A stretch of DNA of 8,660 bases from QHWK01 sp035315685 (GTDB taxonomy: Bacteria; Acidobacteriota; Vicinamibacteria; Vicinamibacterales; CAVVIG01): the NCBI GenBank assembly GCA_035315685.1, contig DATFXR010000125.1, positions 1 through 8,660 on the forward strand. Reading direction: 5' to 3'. Position numbers and translations under genes: made by a program. Positions 1-5,442 of the stretch are shown here, in pieces. Numbering within the stretch: position 1 is the stretch's first letter; every line of letters starts with the position of its first letter. A model generated the notes under the pieces. The model made no database searches. It had not been told where the DNA came from and saw only the letters and a program-made list of their open reading frames with translations.

Positions 1-97
1 TGTCCCAGCCGGCAAACGGCACCATCTTCGCGCCCGATGCGCGGTGCCGGGCGTTGAGCGGTGTCTTCTTGAGAGGGACTTCGGTCGCCTGTTCCAT
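1..97 (-). CDS. gcvT: Aminomethyltransferase (glycine cleavage T protein), N-terminal fragment cut by window edge
   Basis: The minus strand from 97 reads 32 codons before the window ends. After a short leader it contains KKTPLNARHRASGAKMVPFAGWD, which follows the N-terminus typical of GcvT (TPL..H...GA.MVPFAGWDMP). GcvT is the cytosolic, tetrahydrofolate-dependent aminomethyltransferase of the glycine cleavage system; it takes the aminomethyl group from lipoylated GcvH and yields methylene-THF and ammonia. The catalytic and folate-binding parts lie outside the window. I chose the ATG at 97 because it puts the family start eight to ten residues before the conserved TPL. No convincing Shine-Dalgarno precedes it. 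The 64-base gap after the membrane protein contains a TTGACC (153-158) and a TAGTAC (132-137) 15 bases apart on the minus strand, a possible weak promoter. The family call rests only on the N-terminal motif, but that motif is distinctive. Confidence 0.85.
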   Translation of the reverse strand, partial: MEQATEVPLKKTPLNARHRASGAKMVPFAGWD

Positions 98-161
98 GTA
101 GGACTGCGCGTCGTGAGCGGAGCAGGTAACGGTACTATGCGCCTTCCGGGCGGGTCAAGAA

Positions 162-566
162 TCAGCTCGGCGGCGCGTGCGGACGCCCGCTGTGCATGGC
201 GCTTCGCACGAGAGCGCCGGCGAGCGCGCCAATCACGCTCGCCGTCGCCACGATGGCCATTCCGATGGCAATCGCAATCGGAAACAGCGTGCCGGGTCCG
301 ATCGCGGCCAGGACGATGACGAGTGCAGCGGTCGCGCCAAGCCCGACATTCAGGGCGCGCACCACTGCTTCAGCGATGTCCCGCGTTGCCGTGAATCCGG
401 CCACGATGCAGAGCAACAGCGCCGTGAAGGCGCCCGCGCGCGGCGAGTTCATGAACCACGGCGTCACGGCATTCCCCGCGAACAGCGACGACCACGCCGC
501 GGTTTCAACGAGGTGCGCGACCAGAAACGTCGCCGCGCCGAGCATGAGACTTCTCCAGCGGGTCAT
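162..566 (-). CDS. Small four-helix integral membrane protein, function unknown
   Basis: This 134-residue protein has four predicted membrane segments at about residues 8-29, 45-61, 73-91 and 94-120. Short polar links separate them (for example NSPRAG at 40-45 and TRDIAEAVVR at 61-70), and the tail is short, basic and proline-rich (SGRPHAPPS). I recognise no family motif, cofactor site or conserved charged pair that would suggest an activity. The ATG at 566 is preceded by GAGG about 11 bases upstream, a somewhat long spacing. The gene lies 74 bases after the phospholipase-like gene and 64 bases before gcvT, all on the same strand, so it may be co-transcribed with either. The reading frame is supported by its strongly hydrophobic, membrane-protein-like composition; the overlapping plus-strand frames give arginine-rich, low-quality proteins. 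Confidence 0.7.
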   Translation of the reverse strand: MTRWRSLMLGAATFLVAHLVETAAWSSLFAGNAVTPWFMNSPRAGAFTALLLCIVAGFTATRDIAEAVVRALNVGLGATAALVIVLAAIGPGTLFPIAIAIGMAIVATASVIGALAGALVRSAMHSGRPHAPPS

Positions 567-600
567 GATCTGTTGTTCCTCGGCTGAACATGGTTGACCT

Positions 601-627
601 CCGTCACGCCGCTAAGGCGACCGACGG
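601..627. other. Imperfect hairpin in the gap between the PLA2-like gene and the membrane protein gene
   Basis: CCGTC (601-605) pairs with GACGG (623-627), and inside it CGCC (607-610) pairs with GGCG (616-619), with a 1x3 internal loop and a five-base apex loop. It lies just after the PLA2-like stop codon on the minus strand. No T-run follows on either strand, so it is at most a weak or Rho-assisted end, or a processing site. Confidence 0.25.
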
Positions 628-640
628 ATTGGTGAACGTT

Positions 641-1786
641 CTACGCGCCTCTGCCAGCCCCGCCTCCGCCGCCGCCCATGAAACAGCTGATCGCGAAGCT
701 GTTGCATATGTCGCAGGTCCAGCTGTTCCAGAACTGCCACCACGATTTCCAGTTGCATCCGCTCGCCTCGTAACAACGATCGTGGATGTCGCAGCAGAAA
801 CGGAACACGGTGCCGTCGAGCCAGTGCAGGCCGTCGCAGCCCGGCTCGTTGGCCAGCACGGTGGGCATGAAGAAGCCAAGGGCGCGCTCGCTCCACCGCC
901 GCGGCTGCTGCTGCGCGACGAAACCGGTCTTCTGCATCTGGGACTTGAAATGATGGAATGCCAGCGCCTGGACGTTGAGCCAGGCGGGATCGGGCACGAA
1001 CGGAAAGCCGCCGTATTCCTTCAAGTGATCGGCGGCAATGAATCCTTCCGTCAGTCCCGGCATCGACCAGATGAGGGTCTGGCTCTCCGGCACCCATTTC
1101 AAGACGCCGACCTCAGCGCCATTCTTCGCGAGTTGTGTCACGAACACCTCGCCGCGAAGGCGACGGCCCGGCTGCAGGTCCGGATCGCGCACGGCGCGCC
1201 GAGACGTCTTCGTCGAGAACCCTCCCATCGAATCGGTCTGCAACTCGACGAATTCCTTCCCCTCGTCTCGGCTGTGGGCTCCCCGGCGACGAATCACCTG
1301 GTTCTTCCACTCGAGCGCGACGTTGTCGGAGATCACGCCGTCCTTCCAGAGGCTGTAGGCCTGGTGATTCGACCAGTCGAGCGTGGGCCTGACGACCGCG
1401 TCGGTGAAGGCGCGCAGCGGCTTGCCGGCACGTGGCGAATATTGCACGACGTCGTTGACGCCGTCGATCCGGTCGACACGGAACTGCGCAATTTCGTTGC
1501 CCTGGAGGTCGCTCAGGCGCGTCACGAAATCACCTTCGACCGAACGTTCGGCGACGGCGATTGCGTCCACATACCGCGTGGTGTGGCGCGTGCCCTGCGC
1601 CTCGAACGAGTAGTAGGTCTCGCCTTTCTGTCCCGGTTTGCCGCCGAGGCGGACGCCGGCAGGCGCGGTGCGAACGCCTCCCTGCGCGGGCTGGCTCGCG
1701 CGTAGTGGCTGCGCCCGCCAGGCTGGCACCACGACTGCCGCCGCGAGCAGCGCGAATCCGATCATGACCGTGCGATGCGTTTTCAC
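641..1786 (-). CDS. Secreted protein with C-terminal phospholipase A2-like domain
   Basis: This 381-residue protein begins with an export signal: basic MKTHR, a hydrophobic stretch at 8-21, and a probable cleavage site near residue 30. Residues about 31-310 form a region I do not recognise. The C-terminal part from residue 313 is cysteine-rich and has CCDIHDRCY at 331-339, matching the secretory phospholipase A2 active-site signature (CCxxHDxC) with His335 as general base and Asp336 as the expected calcium ligand. C317 upstream and C344, C358, C361 and C368 downstream could form disulfides. D359, in a CD context, could be the second catalytic aspartate. The layout resembles group XII-type PLA2 more than the venom and pancreatic types. 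The family hydrolyses the sn-2 ester of phospholipids; activity here is inference. A tryptophan-rich stretch (W346, W349, W350, W353, W356) and a glycine-rich tail (370-381) are odd. The start is GTG at 1786, with a GGAG-type ribosome site six bases upstream. Confidence 0.8.
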   Translation of the reverse strand: MKTHRTVMIGFALLAAAVVVPAWRAQPLRASQPAQGGVRTAPAGVRLGGKPGQKGETYYSFEAQGTRHTTRYVDAIAVAERSVEGDFVTRLSDLQGNEIAQFRVDRIDGVNDVVQYSPRAGKPLRAFTDAVVRPTLDWSNHQAYSLWKDGVISDNVALEWKNQVIRRRGAHSRDEGKEFVELQTDSMGGFSTKTSRRAVRDPDLQPGRRLRGEVFVTQLAKNGAEVGVLKWVPESQTLIWSMPGLTEGFIAADHLKEYGGFPFVPDPAWLNVQALAFHHFKSQMQKTGFVAQQQPRRWSERALGFFMPTVLANEPGCDGLHWLDGTVFRFCCDIHDRCYEASGCNWKSWWQFWNSWTCDICNSFAISCFMGGGGGGAGRGA

Positions 1787-1808
1787 AGAGGACTCCCTTC
1801 GCTCCGGA

Positions 1809-1818
1809 TCACGCGTGA
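1809..1818. promoter_or_regulatory. Perfect 10-bp palindrome upstream of the PLA2-like gene
   Basis: TCACGCGTGA is its own reverse complement and ends 23 bases upstream of the GTG start of the PLA2-like gene. It could be an operator half-site pair. Palindromes of this length are expected several times by chance in a window this size, so position is the only support. Confidence 0.2.
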
Positions 1819-1859
1819 CCTCGCAGCGTCCTGCCGCCCACGTCCCGTTCTCCTCATGT

Positions 1860-1895
1860 GCCGGGGACGTCCCGGCGAGAAAGGCGATCCGCCTT
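1860..1895 (-). terminator. Tandem hairpins after the AAA+ regulator gene, terminator-like
   Basis: Read on the minus strand, the first hairpin starts 17 bases past the regulator stop. It is AAGGCG/CGCCTT (1890-1895 with 1881-1886), with a three-base loop, and is followed by TCTC. A second hairpin, GCCGGG/CCCGGC (1871-1876 with 1860-1865, five-base loop), follows five bases later. There is no long T-run, so termination may be weak or bidirectional. The pair suggests that the four-gene set upstream ends here and that the PLA2-like gene has its own promoter in the remaining 73 bases. Confidence 0.45.
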
Positions 1896-1912
1896 CATGC
1901 GCGTGTCAGCAA

Positions 1913-3445
1913 TCACGAAGTGATGCGTTGCCGGCACGAGCCGGATGACTCCGGCTCTGAGAGCCGCCGCTCCTCGACCTGGTGCCACCCGCTCTCCGGC
2001 TGCGCGTGCGCATCCGGGAGCGGGTAGCGCAGATACGCCTGCAGCGTGTGGAAGCTGATGTCGAGAATTCGGCAGGTCGCGCGCTTGTTGCCGTGGCATC
2101 GTTCGAGCACGAGGCGTGCGTAGCGGCTCGCCCAGGCGCGCATCGAATCGTTGCGCTGCAGCGACGGTGCCAGCGCCGTCGCGTAGTCGCCGCGCACCGT
2201 GGCGGGCAGGTCGTCCAGTTCCAGAACGCTTGATTCTGCAAGCGTGACGGCGCGCTCCATCAACCGTTCGAGCTCCCGGACGTTACCCGGCCAGTCGTAG
2301 GCCATCAGGGCTGCCGCGGCCGCCCGCGACAGGCGCAGCGGGCAGGTGCCGCGATGGCGTGCGAGAAAGTATTCCGCCAGCTCTACGATGTCGCGCCGCC
2401 GTTCGCGCAGCGTGGGCACGCGAACGTCCACGCCGCTCAAGCGGTAGAAGAGATCGAGGCGGAACAACTGCCGGTCGACGAGCTCCTGTAGACTCTTATT
2501 GGTCGCCGCGATGATCCGGATGTCCACGCGGTGCGTGCCGTTGCCCCCGACGCGCTCGACCGCCAGGTCCTGAATCGCGCGCAGCAACTTCGCCTGCGCC
2601 GACAGCGACAAGTCGGACACCTCGTCGAGAAACAGCGTGCCGCCGTCAGCCGCTTCGAACTTGCCGCGCCGGCCCCGAACGTCGGTCGCCGTCTTGTCCT
2701 CGATGCCGAACAGCTCCGCCTCGAGCAGGGTCTCGACCAGTGCCGCGCAGTTGATGGCGACGAACGGTCCGTTCGCGCGCCGGCTCAGGTCGTGGATCTG
2801 GCGCGCGACCAGCTCCTTGCCGACGCCGGACTCTCCTTCCAGCAACACCGTGAAATCGGTCGCGGCGACGCGCTGGATCGTGTCGCGCAGCGCGCGCATC
2901 ACGGGCGTCGACCCGACGATTGGCGCGACCGGATCGCGCCGGGGGGCGCGGTTGGACACGAAGAGGCCGGCCCGCGCGAGCTGGAGCCGCGCGCGCTCGA
3001 TCTCCAGCACCAGCGCGCCGATATGGGCGGCCATGCCAAGCATCTGGAAATCCCAGCCGCCCAGGCGACAGTCCGGATCGAAGGTCGCCTCCAGCAGGCC
3101 CGGCATCTCGGGATCGGCGCCCGGCACCTCGAGGGCGACCGTCTCCGTGCCTGCCGGCGTGTCGCCGCGACCGCTCCAGCGGCTGCCGCCCTCGCGCAGA
3201 AAGACCGTGCGGAGCGGCACCACCCGCCGCAGCCACTCCTCGAAGGTGTCGCGCATCAGCGAGATGTCGTGGCGGCGATCGAGCGAGCGCGTGAGCGCGG
3301 CGCACAGATCGGCCAGCGCTTCCCGCCGGTCCCGTTGCCGCGGCGTGTAGGGCGACATGGCGGCTGCCGAACCAAACGAAGTGCCATCGGCGTGCTTGTC
3401 GCTGCCAGTCAGAATCTCTGGAAAATTCACGACGTTGGTCGCCAT
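1913..3445 (-). CDS. NtrC-like AAA+ transcriptional regulator with GAF-like sensor and Fis-type HTH, GAFTGA loop replaced
   Basis: The protein has 510 residues. Residues about 40-155 look like a divergent GAF-type sensory region. The AAA+ domain spans about 175-400: Walker A GESGVGKE (204-211), Walker B GGTLFLDE (268-275), sensor I AATN (313-316), arginine-finger region FRLDLFYRL (328-336) and sensor II WPGNVREL (385-392). A Fis-like helix-turn-helix lies near 440-475 (RATCRILDISFHTLQAYLR). ATP binding and hydrolysis look intact. The sigma-54-contacting GAFTGA motif, expected after ELFGxE, reads KTATDV (251-256) in gap-free alignment; only the threonine is kept. Family members remodel sigma-54 RNA polymerase, but this one may act differently. 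There is no receiver domain, so input may come through the GAF-like part or a partner. The start at 3445 has GAGGTGA six bases upstream, overlapping the end of the PilZ gene, whose stop lies one base away. Translation is probably coupled. Confidence 0.92.
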   Translation of the reverse strand: MATNVVNFPEILTGSDKHADGTSFGSAAAMSPYTPRQRDRREALADLCAALTRSLDRRHDISLMRDTFEEWLRRVVPLRTVFLREGGSRWSGRGDTPAGTETVALEVPGADPEMPGLLEATFDPDCRLGGWDFQMLGMAAHIGALVLEIERARLQLARAGLFVSNRAPRRDPVAPIVGSTPVMRALRDTIQRVAATDFTVLLEGESGVGKELVARQIHDLSRRANGPFVAINCAALVETLLEAELFGIEDKTATDVRGRRGKFEAADGGTLFLDEVSDLSLSAQAKLLRAIQDLAVERVGGNGTHRVDIRIIAATNKSLQELVDRQLFRLDLFYRLSGVDVRVPTLRERRRDIVELAEYFLARHRGTCPLRLSRAAAAALMAYDWPGNVRELERLMERAVTLAESSVLELDDLPATVRGDYATALAPSLQRNDSMRAWASRYARLVLERCHGNKRATCRILDISFHTLQAYLRYPLPDAHAQPESGWHQVEERRLSEPESSGSCRQRITS

Positions 3446-3446
3446 C

Positions 3447-3836
3447 TCAGATCACCTCAGGGGTAGCGAGTGCCCGATGTGGGTGCGCCGTTCGCAGGTC
3501 GTGATTGCCCGAGACGCGGTTCGTGTCATCGACGAACCATGGCAGGCTGCGATCGAACGCGATCGCGCCACGGTAATGGACAAACGACGGCCGGACCCGG
3601 ACGACCGCGCATCGCAGTACGCGGCCGCGAATTCTGGTGTGCGTACTCTCGGTTTCCAAGTGCAGCTCCACGGAAGCGCCCGGCAACAGCCGGTAACTGG
3701 TTTCGATCAAGGCTCCGGCGGCCGACACATCGACAAGATGTGCGCGATGGCCCGGGCGCACCCGCGCCGTCACGACGCCATGCTCTTCAATCCGGTGCAG
3801 CCTCTTCGTCGTTCGTCTGTCGATCGTCAGCGTCAT
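3447..3836 (-). CDS. PilZ-domain protein, probable c-di-GMP receptor
   Basis: This 129-residue single-domain protein has both motifs expected of c-di-GMP-binding PilZ domains: RRxxxR (R7, R8, R12) and DxSxxG (D36, S38, G41), with the usual spacing of roughly 25 residues. A YRGAIAF strand (88-94) matches the later part of the fold. Such proteins bind cyclic di-GMP in the cytosol and change the activity of a partner, often in motility, pili or exopolysaccharide production. The C-terminal 30 residues look unstructured. I chose the ATG at 3836 rather than the in-frame GTG at 3848: the ATG shares an ATGA overlap with the stop of the pseudopilin gene and has GGAG six bases upstream. The gene lies between a pseudopilin and an AAA+ regulator with almost no gaps, so it probably senses c-di-GMP for one of them. 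The binding prediction is from motifs only. Confidence 0.88.
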   Translation of the reverse strand: MTLTIDRRTTKRLHRIEEHGVVTARVRPGHRAHLVDVSAAGALIETSYRLLPGASVELHLETESTHTRIRGRVLRCAVVRVRPSFVHYRGAIAFDRSLPWFVDDTNRVSGNHDLRTAHPHRALATPEVI

Positions 3837-4426
3837 AGCGCGCTCCACCGCCTCGTTCGGCGATCGAATTTCAGCAACCGCGCCTTTCCCGTTTCGCCGA
3901 AGATGCGAACCGCGTACTGCGCACCGCCGCGACCGAGGATGTAGACCGTGCCGGCCGATCCCGACCCAAGTGGCGAAAAACTCGCGCTATTGGCGCTACC
4001 GAGTCGAATCGGATCGGTGCCCGGCGGTGTGCCTCCCGGATCAATCGACGGCAGACCAGGCAGCGCACCGAAATCGACGCCGCCGAACTGCTGCGCCAGC
4101 CGTTCGGGCGGACCGATCGGAAGATCGACGCCGTTTTGAATCTCCCGGGTCAGAACGCCATTCCCGTTGCCGTCGACGTACTCCGTGTAGGAATAGCTCG
4201 CGTCCACGGCCGTAAAACGGATCGCGACTGCCGCCGACCGCGTGATCGCGAGCATCCGCGCCCGCTGAAATCGGGTGGCCATGTATCGCGCGGCTCCGGC
4301 CGCGCGGTAGTCGTCGAGTCCGTTCAGCACGTTCGGCACCGACACTGCGGCGAGCGTCATGCTGACGCCAGCCACGAAGACGATCTCGACGAGCGAGTAG
4401 CCATGAGCCGTTGAAACCGCCGCCAT
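3833..4426 (-). CDS. GspH/FimT-type pseudopilin with type IV prepilin leader
   Basis: The 197-residue protein has a short leader MAAVSTAHG followed by YSLVE, with glycine before the cut site and glutamate at +5, as prepilin peptidase requires. A hydrophobic helix follows (about 10-32) and continues as an amphipathic stem with ARYMATRFQRARMLAI (about 45-60). The globular part has a DGNGNG turn (about 84-89), common in GspH/FimT proteins, and ends in a beta-rich SFSPLGSGSAGTVYI...GETGKARLLKF segment. These minor pilins prime assembly of type IV pili or type II secretion pseudopili. No other pilus genes are present in the window. The frame stays open far upstream, but those codons overlap the HhH gene in another frame, so the ATG at 4426 is preferred. 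Its Shine-Dalgarno is unusually placed (see 4434-4469). An in-frame GTG at 4447 would only lengthen the leader by seven residues. The stop overlaps the PilZ ATG. Confidence 0.9.
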   Translation of the reverse strand: MAAVSTAHGYSLVEIVFVAGVSMTLAAVSVPNVLNGLDDYRAAGAARYMATRFQRARMLAITRSAAVAIRFTAVDASYSYTEYVDGNGNGVLTREIQNGVDLPIGPPERLAQQFGGVDFGALPGLPSIDPGGTPPGTDPIRLGSANSASFSPLGSGSAGTVYILGRGGAQYAVRIFGETGKARLLKFDRRTRRWSAL

Positions 4427-4433
4427 GGCGAGC

Positions 4434-4469
4434 GGCCCGGCCGGCACAGGCCGGCCGGGCCTGCCTCCT
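4434..4469 (-). promoter_or_regulatory. Strong Shine-Dalgarno followed by an 11-bp GC hairpin in the pseudopilin leader
   Basis: On the minus strand AGGAGG (4469-4464) overlaps the stop codon of the HhH gene. Two bases later a perfect 11-bp stem begins (4461-4451 with 4444-4434, all G and C, six-base loop 4450-4445). Seven bases after the stem comes the pseudopilin ATG at 4426. The linear distance from Shine-Dalgarno to ATG is 37 bases, too far, but with the 28-base hairpin folded out it becomes nine. No T-run follows, so a simple terminator is less likely. The repeat and its position are seen directly; the role is inferred. Confidence 0.6.
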
Positions 4470-4818
4470 ACTGGTTTGGCCGATCGTGATCGGTCTTCGC
4501 CGGACCGACGGTGAGCTGCGGCTTCAGCTTCAGAAAGTTCTTCTCGCCGATACCACGCACGTTCATCAGGTCCTCGATCTTCTTGAACGGACCATTCTTC
4601 TGCCGGTACTCGACGATGAGCGCGGCGGTTCGGGCGCCGATGCCGGGCAGCGTGTCGAGCTCGGCGGCGGACGCGGTGTTGATGTTGACCACGGCGCCAG
4701 GGGCGGCCTTGATCGCGGCGCCGGTGGCGGAGGGCGCCTTCGCCTGCGCGAAAGACGAGGACGGGAACACGGCCAGCAGTGACGTGACGGCGGCGATCGA
4801 GAACACGGAACGCAACAT
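4468..4818 (-). CDS. Secreted helix-hairpin-helix (ComEA-like) protein
   Basis: This 116-residue protein has a signal peptide (MLRSVFSIAAVTSLLAVFPSSSFAQA, probable cleavage near residue 26), a short alanine-rich linker, and a ComEA-type tandem helix-hairpin-helix domain at about 43-103. It opens with VVNINTASAAELDTLPGIG (43-61) and has a second hairpin VRGIGEKN at 87-94. This fold binds the DNA backbone without sequence preference; in ComEA it takes up transforming DNA in the periplasm, while some homologues have unknown roles. The C-terminal dozen residues are polar. The ATG at 4818 is preferred over an in-frame codon at 4926 because AAGGAGG lies five bases upstream and the signal peptide begins here. 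The gene is first in a run with a pseudopilin and a PilZ protein, which would fit a DNA-uptake or pilus-associated setting, but no channel (ComEC) or retraction ATPase is visible. Confidence 0.9.
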   Translation of the reverse strand: MLRSVFSIAAVTSLLAVFPSSSFAQAKAPSATGAAIKAAPGAVVNINTASAAELDTLPGIGARTAALIVEYRQKNGPFKKIEDLMNVRGIGEKNFLKLKPQLTVGPAKTDHDRPNQ

Positions 4819-4830
4819 CGAATCCTCCTT

Positions 4831-4913
4831 GTGTTGGTGACCCTGGTGTTGCGCTCGTCGGCATCGGCGGAGGTCGGGCACCAACACTCGACAGTCGGCG
4901 ACCAGGGTCGCCG
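4831..4913 (-). promoter_or_regulatory. Structured leader of the HhH gene with alternative pairings
   Basis: GTGTTGGTG (4831-4839) is the exact reverse complement of 4879-4887, and GACCCTGGT (4839-4847) is the exact reverse complement of 4901-4909. The two pairings cross, as in an H-type pseudoknot. The distal segment can instead fold locally into a 7-bp hairpin (4896-4902 with 4907-4913, four-base loop). On the minus-strand RNA the proximal arm abuts the AAGGAGG (4824-4830) of the HhH gene, so pairing could affect ribosome access. Transcription through this region is presumed. Confidence 0.4.
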
Positions 4914-5096
4914 GGACATGAGGCAAGCGATGCGCCCGCGGCGTGCGAGATCGCGCGTCGCCGGAAGACGATGTCGATGCGGGAGATCGCGGCTCGGCAT
5001 TCCGCGATATCCGACTGCAGGCGAAGGCCCGCTGAAGAACGACGCCCGAGGATGCGCACGGAAGGGTGTGCTGCGCGCCCTGGCCCCGGGCGCGAC

Positions 5097-5135
5097 GCGC
5101 AACAGAAGTTGCGCTCGAGGAACCGGTAGTTGCGC
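5097..5135. promoter_or_regulatory. Cluster of GTTGCGC boxes, candidate operator
   Basis: GCGCAAC (5097-5103) and GTTGCGC (5108-5114) form a perfect 7-bp inverted repeat around a four-base centre. The 8-mer AGTTGCGC at 5107-5114 recurs directly at 5128-5135, a 21-base period or two helical turns. A further copy inside GTTGCGCTCG lies at 4848-4857, and the same 10-mer occurs at 5108-5117. The arrangement resembles a protein-binding site array, or alternatively a short stem-loop. The factor is unknown. Confidence 0.35.
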
Positions 5136-5354
5136 CGCTCGATGTCGACCTGGGAATTATCTTCGAGGGCTAAACACTCGGCGGCGGCGAGGACCGCGAG
5201 TATCGGGCAGCTGGTGAAGTCGGCCGCGCTATACCGGTCACGTAGTGGCTTCCGACCAATCCGGCTCGTCTCCCTGCTTTAGACGGCCAGTTGGCGACTT
5301 CGGGCTACCTGCGTCGACGTCGGTCGCCCCACGAAGAGGCGCGACCGAACGCAC

Positions 5355-5383
5355 CCGCCAGGCGTCCTGGTCCTCCGCCAGGC
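5355..5383. repeat. 9-base direct repeat with 20-base period upstream of the permease
   Basis: CCGCCAGGC occurs at 5355-5363 and again at 5375-5383. Between them CCAGG (5358-5362) and CCTGG (5366-5370) form a short inverted repeat with a three-base spacer. The 20-base period places the copies on nearly the same DNA face, 65-93 bases before the permease ATG, a position suited to an operator or activator site. No convincing -35/-10 pair was found beside it. Confidence 0.3.
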
Positions 5384-5417
5384 TACGCTGTAGAGCTGAG
5401 AACCTGGAGTTTGGAGT

Positions 5418-5442
5418 CCTCGTATCTCCTCAGATACGGAGG
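5418..5442 (+). promoter_or_regulatory. Hairpin enclosing the Shine-Dalgarno of the permease gene
   Basis: CGTATCT (5421-5427) pairs exactly with AGATACG (5432-5438) across a CCTC loop. The stem continues after one bulged G with CCT (5418-5420) against AGG (5440-5442). The right arm contains GGAGG (5438-5442), the ribosome-binding sequence five bases before the ATG at 5448. It could sequester the ribosome site in RNA, or act as a palindromic operator in DNA. Confidence 0.5.

Noticed and set aside
590..1705. Long plus-strand open frame of 371 codons
   Set aside because: It lies antisense to the PLA2-like gene, which has a signal peptide, an active-site signature and a ribosome site. The plus-strand product shows no domain and looks like a GC-driven shadow.
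2531..3466. Plus-strand open frame of 311 codons
   Set aside because: It is antisense to the AAA+ regulator, whose motifs are unmistakable. The product is arginine- and glutamine-rich without recognisable motifs.
3837..3848. GTG start for the PilZ gene
   Set aside because: The ATG at 3836 has GGAG at six-base spacing and the classic ATGA overlap with the preceding stop; the GTG overlaps that GGAG.
4434..4461. The GC hairpin as an intrinsic terminator
   Set aside because: No T-run follows on either strand, and the next start codon is seven bases away on the minus strand. A polarity or attenuation role is not excluded.
4819..4926. Earlier in-frame start for the HhH protein
   Set aside because: It would put 36 residues before a clear signal peptide. 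The ATG at 4818 has an ideal AAGGAGG.
4427..5059. Upstream extension of the pseudopilin frame to a 408-residue protein
   Set aside because: The extra codons run through the HhH gene in another frame and give low-complexity, proline- and arginine-rich sequence. The type IV leader must be near the N-terminus, so the start is at 4426 (or at most the GTG at 4447).
5321..5347. Hairpin in the intergenic region as a terminator or small RNA
   Set aside because: Nine of ten pairs, but no T-run, no promoter, and such stems are common in GC-rich DNA.
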